Origin: an uncultured Mollicutes bacterium
Lineage (GTDB): Bacteria; Bacillota_I; Bacilli_A; RF39; UBA660
Assembly: GCA_900543055.1 (NCBI GenBank)
Contig: UQQI01000011.1
Coordinates: 1-36,546, forward strand
Length of the DNA stretch: 36,546 nucleotides
Direction: 5' to 3'
Positions 31,104 to 36,546 of this stretch are shown here, in pieces. The position numbers were made by a program, and so were the translations under genes. Below the pieces are notes generated by a model. That model was not told the DNA's origin. It saw only the letters and a list, made by a program, of their open reading frames with translations, and searched no databases. How positions within the stretch are numbered: the stretch's first letter is position 1; each line of letters starts with the position of its first letter.

Positions 31104-32342
31104 TTATTGTGTACTAACACTGTTTATTAAAAAAGTGTCCACTGGATTTCTAATAATCCTGTAGCCATTCTTCTTTGAATACATCACAATTGCTGGCATT
31201 CGACGGCTCAGAAACAGATATATTCCCTCCGTAACCGAATAAGCTCCAATATTATAAAATGCTATCATATCGCCAATCTTAGCATCTTTTAATTCAAGAT
31301 TCTTAACAATTACATCCCCTACTGTACATAATGAACCACATATGTTATATGGCTGCACTCCCTGTGAGTACACTTCCACCTCATGATCTGCGCCATCAGC
31401 AAACCCTTCTGTGTACTCCATTGGAATGAATTCACATCTTGGTTTCTTCATAGCCATGGTCTGTCCATAATAATTAATATGATTAATTCCACTGTCAATA
31501 ATTGCATATCTTGTTGTATCATTCATCTTCATATCAGCAATTCTGCTTATAAGTATTCCACAGGTAGCTGCAATATATCGTCCCATCTCAAGAGTAACAT
31601 TGAATTTTTCGGACATTTCTTTAATCATCACAGCAAACTCTTTAAGCTCGTCAAAATCAGTATTCATGGCATCACATTTGTCTGTAACAAAGTAATCAAC
31701 TGACAGACCAGGACCATACTCAATCTCTTTAAGCTTAACACCATGTTCAGCCTCACATGTATGTGCTATTGCCTGTAACCATACTACCTCAGCTTCTATC
31801 TGGCTTAATTTTTTCTTCTGTGTTCCCGAATAGCACTGGATTCCCTCTATGATAATTCCCTTAAGTTCATTCTTTCTGTCAGCAATCTCATACACCTGAC
31901 GCTCATTAATACCGAACTGGTTGCCGCTGGTAACTCTTATAAGAACCTTAACCTTAATGCCACACTCAACTGCACATGAATTGATAAGTTCAAGCTGATT
32001 AAGTGATTCCACTGTGTAGATTCCAACAGCACCTGTCTTCATCGTGTAGAGGATATCTTTCTTTTCCTTATTAACACCCGAAAGGACTATCTTCTCCCTG
32101 TTTATGCCCTCTTTTTCGCATATCGCAAATTCACCTGGAGAACATACCTCGAATTTATCAAGCTTCTTGTCAAGCACGCTTATAAGAAACGGATTGGCCT
32201 TCATTGCATAACACACTGTAACTCCACATCCTAGAATCTGCTGCATGGCATCAATCCTTGCACATAGCTCATCTGTATCAAATATATACGATGGTGTTCC
32301 ACATTTTATGGCAATCTCTTTTAATTCATTAACTCCTACCAT
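31104..32342 (-). CDS. Fold-III PLP-dependent decarboxylase (LysA/BtrK-like)
   Basis: 412 residues. An alanine-racemase-type barrel with the PLP lysine Lys48 (YAMKANPF), EVCSPGEF, GNQFGI, YGPGLSVDYF, then a beta domain with Cys339 and Asp343 (SLCTVGD) and the Tyr of GAYS. It belongs to the group that decarboxylates diaminopimelate, ornithine or arginine. Two changes from LysA: GLHxHIGSQ is GIQCYSGTQ, and EPGR is EMGR (252-255). BtrK of butirosin, in the same fold, decarboxylates glutamate while bound to a carrier protein; a carrier gene follows here and a ligase gene precedes by one base. Substrate is therefore either a free or a carrier-bound amino acid. Lysine biosynthesis is unlikely from context. 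Confidence 0.85.
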   Translation of the reverse strand: MVGVNELKEIAIKCGTPSYIFDTDELCARIDAMQQILGCGVTVCYAMKANPFLISVLDKKLDKFEVCSPGEFAICEKEGINREKIVLSGVNKEKKDILYTMKTGAVGIYTVESLNQLELINSCAVECGIKVKVLIRVTSGNQFGINERQVYEIADRKNELKGIIIEGIQCYSGTQKKKLSQIEAEVVWLQAIAHTCEAEHGVKLKEIEYGPGLSVDYFVTDKCDAMNTDFDELKEFAVMIKEMSEKFNVTLEMGRYIAATCGILISRIADMKMNDTTRYAIIDSGINHINYYGQTMAMKKPRCEFIPMEYTEGFADGADHEVEVYSQGVQPYNICGSLCTVGDVIVKNLELKDAKIGDMIAFYNIGAYSVTEGIYLFLSRRMPAIVMYSKKNGYRIIRNPVDTFLINSVSTQ

Positions 32343-32343
32343 C

Positions 32344-33903
32344 CTATGCCTCCTGTTCTTTATATATCTTCATAAGTTCTTTTCTGTCAATTTTACCATT
32401 CTTAGTAATCGGCATTGTTTCAACCTTAACAAGCACATTTGGAATCATCCACTGTGGCACTTTATCTTTGAGAGCATGTGTTACGCCCTTTCTGTCAAGC
32501 TCACTTGCTCCTTCTATCTCAAAGAATCCGAGAATCTTATTCTCATCTGTATCAAATATACAGCAGCTTCTAAGCAATCCCTCTATAGCATTCATGTATG
32601 TTTCAATTTCGCCTAGCTCAATTCTGTGTCCCATATGCTTAATCTGGAAGTCCTTTCTTGATGAGAAGAAAAGTTCACCATCTTCACTATAGTAACCAAG
32701 ATCACCTGTGCGGTATATAGTTTCCAGATATCTGTCATTAAGAGGATTCTGTACAAATGCTGCTGCTGTCTTTTCAGGATTACGCAGATACCCCATAGTT
32801 ACAGCTGTTCCAGATACACATATTTCTCCTAACTCGCCTGGTCTGCCTGCATCAACAAGCTTATCCTCATCATCTAACAGGAATACTCTTTCATTGGCAA
32901 ATGGCTTTCCCATCGGAAGCTTCTCGTCAAGACCAAACTCCCTGTCAATAATATAATATGTACAATTACATGTTATCTCTGTTGGTCCGTAAAGATTAAC
33001 AAACATTGCATCCGGATACTGCACTCTCCATGCATTAAGATGCTTTATAGGCATAACCTCTCCGCTGAACATAATCTTGTTAAGTGAAGATGGTCTCTTA
33101 TACTCGAATCCATTAAGAGTTGTTACAATACATAACGCTGATACAGCCCATATAATAGTTGTAACCTTTCTGTCATCAAGGAAATCAAGCAGCTTGGTTG
33201 GAAATGAGAAGCACATCTTAGGAATAAGCTGTAAGGTTGCGCCTGTCTTTAAACTTGAATATATATCCTTAACTGATACATCAAAGTCAAAAGGTGCCTG
33301 ATTACCTATAACATCCTCATTAGTAATTCCAAATGTTTCTGTAAAACAGTCAATAAAATCTATTGTTGAACGGTGATTAACTATAACTCCTTTAGGAACA
33401 CCTGTCGACCCTGATGTAAATATTGAATACAATGGATCTGTATCAAGTGCCTGTTCTCTTATCTTTTCCAGTCTCTCCTGAGCCTCTGAATCCACAACCT
33501 GTCCGTCATACTCTTCAAGCAATTCGTCAAGATTAATAATCTCGCCCTGAAATCCGAGCTTTTCTGCTTTCTTGGCTGACTTATTATCCACAACCAGAAT
33601 ATCTGCCTGAATCGTATCTAATATAAGATTAATTCTCTCAACCGGATGAGTTGTATCAAGCATACAGTAATATCCGCCTGCATACACAATTCCCATAAAT
33701 AAAGATAATGTATTACATGTCTTATCCATATACACAGGAACTCCCTGTGTAGGCTTAATCTTAAGCGAAAGGCAGCTTCCTATGAACTTTGCCTGATTCA
33801 TAAGCTGTGTATAAGTAAGTTCATTATTCATGTCCGCACATGCTGTCTTTTCCCCATACATTCTCTGTGAGTTTTCAAGAAACTCTAATACATTCTTTTC
33901 CAT
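32344..33903 (-). CDS. DltA-like amino-acid adenylating ligase
   Basis: 519 residues of the ANL family. Core motifs: FTSGSTGVPKG (162-172), FDFDVSVKDIY with Asp208 placed to hold an alpha-amino group, NLYGPTE, YRTGDLG (Asp401), SRKDFQIKHMGHRIELGEIE, and Lys504 in KNGKIDRK. It should form an aminoacyl-AMP and load it onto the carrier protein. DltA carries Cys in FCGE, which sets the D-Ala preference; here the aligned position is Ser280 (IMFSGEVMP), so the substrate may not be D-alanine. Its stop is one base before the decarboxylase start, a tight pair. It starts at an ATG behind AAAGGAGAAGG. No condensation or carrier domain is fused. Confidence 0.88.
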   Translation of the reverse strand: MEKNVLEFLENSQRMYGEKTACADMNNELTYTQLMNQAKFIGSCLSLKIKPTQGVPVYMDKTCNTLSLFMGIVYAGGYYCMLDTTHPVERINLILDTIQADILVVDNKSAKKAEKLGFQGEIINLDELLEEYDGQVVDSEAQERLEKIREQALDTDPLYSIFTSGSTGVPKGVIVNHRSTIDFIDCFTETFGITNEDVIGNQAPFDFDVSVKDIYSSLKTGATLQLIPKMCFSFPTKLLDFLDDRKVTTIIWAVSALCIVTTLNGFEYKRPSSLNKIMFSGEVMPIKHLNAWRVQYPDAMFVNLYGPTEITCNCTYYIIDREFGLDEKLPMGKPFANERVFLLDDEDKLVDAGRPGELGEICVSGTAVTMGYLRNPEKTAAAFVQNPLNDRYLETIYRTGDLGYYSEDGELFFSSRKDFQIKHMGHRIELGEIETYMNAIEGLLRSCCIFDTDENKILGFFEIEGASELDRKGVTHALKDKVPQWMIPNVLVKVETMPITKNGKIDRKELMKIYKEQEA

Positions 33904-33915
33904 TACCTTCTCCTT

Positions 33916-34416
33916 TTACTTCTTATTCTTATCTTTTCTGAATACAAGCAGCTTGCTTATAACATAATTAAGTATAATTACAACTACCTGCGCAATAAAC
34001 TTTATTAACATACTGTTGAAATGCAGCATTGTAATGAATACAAGAAGAATTATCTCCTCAATTACAAGAGTTAATACTCTTCCACCTGCAAATGAAACTA
34101 ACTGTTTCATAAATTCTTCCACAGTCTTAGTTGGTGCTGCAAACACCCATATCCTGTTAGTAAAGAATGCAAAAAGTACTGCAAGCACCCATGATATAAC
34201 ATTTGCAATAAGCTCATTAATTCCAAGTGCAACATTAAAGAATGCATATGAACCTATACTCACCACTGTTGTAAGTACTCCAAAGAAAAGATACAAAAGT
34301 ACTTCCTTATACTTCTTATACAATGGTTCAAACACCCTCAGACCCGGCAGATGCATAATCTTATCAAATATATCCGGCTTAGTTTCCTGCATATTATTAT
34401 CTGTATTGTTACTCAT
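33916..34416 (-). CDS. GtrA-family membrane protein
   Basis: 166 residues, four membrane helices (about 38-60, 67-89, 105-125, 133-155) of the GtrA/DPMS type: YLFFGVLTTVVSIGSYAFFNV, ISWVLAVLFAFFTNRIWVF, FAGGRVLTLVIEEIILL, FIAQVVVIILNYVISKLLVFR. GtrA proteins help move lipid-linked sugars across the membrane or assist glycosyltransferases. First gene after the island terminator; GAGG precedes the ATG. It points to an undecaprenyl-linked sugar being flipped for a surface polymer. Confidence 0.88.
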   Translation of the reverse strand: MSNNTDNNMQETKPDIFDKIMHLPGLRVFEPLYKKYKEVLLYLFFGVLTTVVSIGSYAFFNVALGINELIANVISWVLAVLFAFFTNRIWVFAAPTKTVEEFMKQLVSFAGGRVLTLVIEEIILLVFITMLHFNSMLIKFIAQVVVIILNYVISKLLVFRKDKNKK

Positions 34417-34453
34417 AATTACCTCACTGTTTTTATTGATATAACGCCATACT

Positions 34454-34482
34454 ATTTTATACTTTTATCAATAACAAATCAA
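34454..34482 (-). promoter_or_regulatory. Candidate promoter of the GtrA-ligase unit
   Basis: TTGATT, 17 bases, TAAAAT on the minus strand between the terminator (34483-34510) and the GtrA gene. Other pairings in this AT-rich stretch are possible. Confidence 0.4.
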
Positions 34483-34510
34483 GAAAAAGACGCCGTATAT
34501 AAACGGCGTC
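34483..34510 (-). terminator. GC-rich intrinsic terminator
   Basis: GACGCCGT, loop TTATAT, ACGGCGTC and TTTTTCTT on the minus strand. The strongest terminator in the window; it ends the unit holding the fusion gene and the 72-residue gene. Confidence 0.92.
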
Positions 34511-34525
34511 CTGAAAATGAATTTA

Positions 34526-34744
34526 TTATTTTGATTCGTTGATAACAATATCATCTGTCTCAACTTCCTTGTTTCTGTTTTCATCAATTCCAAGCTTGTT
34601 ATTAAGCTTTTTCTTTGCCTTTCTTAAATAAATACCAAGAAATGCACCAACAGCAATTATCACTCCGGCAATAGCCTGAATGGCATAAGTCATAACAGAT
34701 GGGTCAATGTAACCTGCTACATTTAAATTTAATAATGTCAACAT
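34526..34744 (-). CDS. Small single-pass membrane protein
   Basis: 72 residues with one membrane helix at about 18-41 (VMTYAIQAIAGVIIAVGAFLG) and a basic stop-transfer end (YLRKAKKKLNNK), then an acidic tail. Small proteins with this YIDPSVMTYAIQAIAG pattern are, as I recall, common next to surface-polymer genes of Lachnospiraceae; their function is unknown. It follows the nucleotidyltransferase fusion gene within 20 bases and is closed by the GC-rich terminator. The start ATG at 34744 follows AAGGAG. Size and topology recall DltX, but I see no sequence likeness. Confidence 0.7.
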   Translation of the reverse strand: MLTLLNLNVAGYIDPSVMTYAIQAIAGVIIAVGAFLGIYLRKAKKKLNNKLGIDENRNKEVETDDIVINESK

Positions 34745-34761
34745 TACTTCTTATCTCCTTT

Positions 34762-36546
34762 TTAATTAAGTTCTTTTTTTAATGCTTCAATCATCTTGTT
34801 GTTATCTACATCATTTCTGATTGCAATTCTTATATACTGTTTTCCATCATGTAATTTTGATGTAAGATCCTTTATAAGCAGATAATGATTCTTAAACAGT
34901 TTTATCATAAGTTCTTTTGCTGTCATTCCATTAGTTATCTCAATCATAAAATAATTAGCCTGTGATGGGATAACTCTTATACCAGATATCTGCTCCAGTT
35001 CATTATAGAACCTTTTTCTTTCTACGCGGAATTTATCCATTGCAGCTGCATAATCTTTCTTATACTTTTCTGCAATCTGAAGATAATACTCACCAAATGA
35101 ATTAATATTCCATATTGCAACATCTTTTTTCATTGCTGCAATCGCTTCTGTATCTGAGGAAACAAGGATTCCAAGCCTCAGTCCCGGTACACCGTATGAT
35201 TTAGATATACTTTTCATAACATATAATCTTCTATATGTTTCGATAAATTTCTGTTCTATAAGAGAATTATCCGGTTCATCTGAGAAATCAGCAAACGACT
35301 CATCAACCACCAGCTTTATTCCCTGACCGTCTGTCCATTTTATTAATCTTATAATTTCTTCTTTTTTCAGATAATTACCAGATGGATTATCAGGATTAAT
35401 AATAATAATATTATCTACTTTGTTGCATGTATAGAACTCTATCAGTTCTTCAACTGAATATGTATAATTATCATTTGACGGTGTAAATACCACTTCGTCT
35501 TCAACAGAATATCTGTTAGGATATTCTTCAAATGTAGGTCTGATAACGCCTGTCTTTCCAGAAAAGCTTTCCATAAGTGACTTAATAAGTTCTGCTGCTC
35601 CATTTCCAACTATTATGTTGTCTTTATGAACACCAAAATTCTTAGCTGCAAGTAAAGAATTAACTCCCATACCTGAAGGATATTCTGTCAAAAGTGTATC
35701 AAAGCTTGCACGCAGTTCATCCTTAAGCTTTTTAGGCGGATAATAAGGATTAACAAGATAACAGAAATCCAACAATCCCGGATATCTCCAGAATCCTCCA
35801 TATCTTTTATGCATAAGGTTAATTCTTGTCTCATCATCCGGAGCAAAAAGTGTCGTTGCTATATCAAGATCCTGTTCATCATCTATTTCATACCATTTCT
35901 GACCTGATAATCTCATACCTTTAATTCCAGGTGTGTCCAGCATCGTTATAACTCTAAGAACCTGTTCATAATATTCATTTTCTCCCAATGCACTACAATA
36001 TGCCTCAAGGAAAGGAACATATATATCCTGTGAAAAATGTTTGCTGAATTTGTAGATATTTACAGTTTTATAGTATTCCTCTTTTTCCTTAAAATCAAAG
36101 CTCTTTCCTGGAACAAATGCAACAATATTATCATATTCGTCAAGCTTTACACATGTACCATCCATCCAGCTCTCATATTTATCTACCATGGCAAGTGTAT
36201 CTCTCGGATCTTTTACAAGTTCATCAATTGCAGAATCCTCAATAATTACATCTGATTCAAAAAGCAGAGTATCTTCTTCCATAAGATAATTCTTTGCCAG
36301 TGCAAGTGAATAAATATTGTTTGTCTTATCATATACCGCATTGTCAACATATGAAATTGGTGTCTTAATTCCCAATGTCGCTATATAATCAATCAGTTTC
36401 TGTCCTTCATAGCCCACAACAATCACTATTCTTGAGAGATGTTGTTTCTCAAGCTGATGCAAAAGCCTGTCTATAAGCGATACTCCATTAACCTTTACCA
36501 TACATTTGGTATTATTCTGGGTAAGTTCTTTTAAACTCTTTCCCAT
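34762..36546 (-). CDS. Nucleotidyltransferase fused to CobD/HisC-like PLP enzyme, partial
   Basis: 594 residues visible, truncated by the window edge: the first residues MGKSLKELTQNNTKCMV are the middle of an AxAGxGxR(L)xxLT nucleotide-binding motif whose start is missing. Residues 1-235 are LicC-like (TNNIYSLALA, FESDV for the metal Asp), typical of CTP:phosphocholine and related transferases. Residues 245-594 are a fold-I PLP enzyme: INPDNPSG, VVDESFADFSD (close to the DEAFxDF of CobD), and the Schiff-base Lys449 in SISKSYGVPGLRLG. CobD decarboxylates O-phospho-threonine, so phosphoserine or phosphothreonine decarboxylation followed by CDP-activation of phosphoethanolamine or aminopropanol phosphate is plausible. 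It could instead be a transaminase. Confidence 0.85.
   Translation of the reverse strand: MGKSLKELTQNNTKCMVKVNGVSLIDRLLHQLEKQHLSRIVIVVGYEGQKLIDYIATLGIKTPISYVDNAVYDKTNNIYSLALAKNYLMEEDTLLFESDVIIEDSAIDELVKDPRDTLAMVDKYESWMDGTCVKLDEYDNIVAFVPGKSFDFKEKEEYYKTVNIYKFSKHFSQDIYVPFLEAYCSALGENEYYEQVLRVITMLDTPGIKGMRLSGQKWYEIDDEQDLDIATTLFAPDDETRINLMHKRYGGFWRYPGLLDFCYLVNPYYPPKKLKDELRASFDTLLTEYPSGMGVNSLLAAKNFGVHKDNIIVGNGAAELIKSLMESFSGKTGVIRPTFEEYPNRYSVEDEVVFTPSNDNYTYSVEELIEFYTCNKVDNIIIINPDNPSGNYLKKEEIIRLIKWTDGQGIKLVVDESFADFSDEPDNSLIEQKFIETYRRLYVMKSISKSYGVPGLRLGILVSSDTEAIAAMKKDVAIWNINSFGEYYLQIAEKYKKDYAAAMDKFRVERKRFYNELEQISGIRVIPSQANYFMIEITNGMTAKELMIKLFKNHYLLIKDLTSKLHDGKQYIRIAIRNDVDNNKMIEALKKELN

Larger units (their letters stand above)
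28078..36546. other. Higher-GC surface-polymer island
   Basis: From 28,078 to the window end base composition is clearly richer in G+C (42% in one hand-counted line near 30,001, against 28% in one near 5,701), with GGC, GCC, CTG and CGG codons rare elsewhere in the window, and a GC-rich terminator (34,483-34,510). All genes are on the minus strand and fit one surface-modification theme. Gene types recall Lachnospiraceae surface clusters, from memory. No integrase, IS element, tRNA or repeat is seen at the 28,080 border; the other border is outside the window. Confidence 0.7.

Noticed and set aside
31104..32342. Housekeeping lysA
   Set aside because: Motifs around the substrate site differ and the gene is locked between a ligase and a carrier, with no lysine genes nearby.
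28070..33903. An ordinary dltABCD operon
   Set aside because: The order differs, a fold-III decarboxylase is inserted, the MBOAT is longer, and the FCGE Cys of DltA is Ser.

Overview
The window reads as a chromosomal segment of a low-GC Bacillota, most likely an uncultured gut Bacilli/Mollicutes-like lineage. Bases 1 to about 28,080 are very AT-rich: one hand-counted 60-base line inside mutS is 28% G+C. Genes there end almost only in TAA or TAG and carry AGGAGG/GAGGTG-type ribosome sites. They include spoIVB and the nusB-xseA-xseB group, which lie close together in Bacillus as well. Ribosome-binding sites were used to correct several starts, and a few genes appear to begin at TTG, GTG or even ATT.

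Layout of the AT-rich part. (1) 1-7,800: spoIVB, a small plus-strand pair (membrane protein plus DUF1292-like protein), xseB/xseA/nusB, mutS and a TPM-domain membrane protein. (2) 7,589-8,864: a tiny membrane protein and a YitT-family membrane protein; the YitT leader holds two hairpins with unrelated stems and an identical 21-nt loop. (3) 8,881-14,339: one minus-strand operon with three tandem TasA/camelysin-like subunits, a SipW-type signal peptidase with a long membrane N-terminus, a DUF5305 protein, a fourth small TasA-like protein and a DUF6273 surface protein. I read it as a surface-fibre or matrix operon. (4) 14,391-21,435: a MarR-controlled heterodimeric ABC exporter, then a MacB-like ATPase-permease whose only sensible start codon is ATT. 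(5) 21,523-28,077: a patatin-like hydrolase, a decayed pseudogene, a MATE transporter fused to a cytidylate-kinase-like domain, thioredoxin and thioredoxin reductase, and small uncharacterised genes.

From about 28,080 to the window end the composition changes sharply (a hand-counted line is 42% G+C) with a different codon style. This part holds a surface-polymer cluster. In transcription order it has a nucleotidyltransferase/CobD-like PLP fusion (cut by the window edge), a one-TM small protein, GtrA, a DltA-like adenylating ligase, a fold-III PLP decarboxylase, a DltC-like carrier protein, a DltB/AlgI-like MBOAT acyltransferase and a DltD-like SGNH protein. The ligase, carrier, MBOAT and SGNH match the D-alanylation logic of dltABCD. 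Two things differ: a decarboxylase sits between ligase and carrier, and the Cys that sets D-Ala preference in DltA is Ser. The working hypothesis is that an amino acid is loaded on the carrier, decarboxylated (free or carrier-bound) and exported as an amine-bearing ester on a surface polymer. The composition break fits horizontal transfer from a higher-GC relative such as Lachnospiraceae, but a chimeric assembly cannot be excluded from sequence alone.
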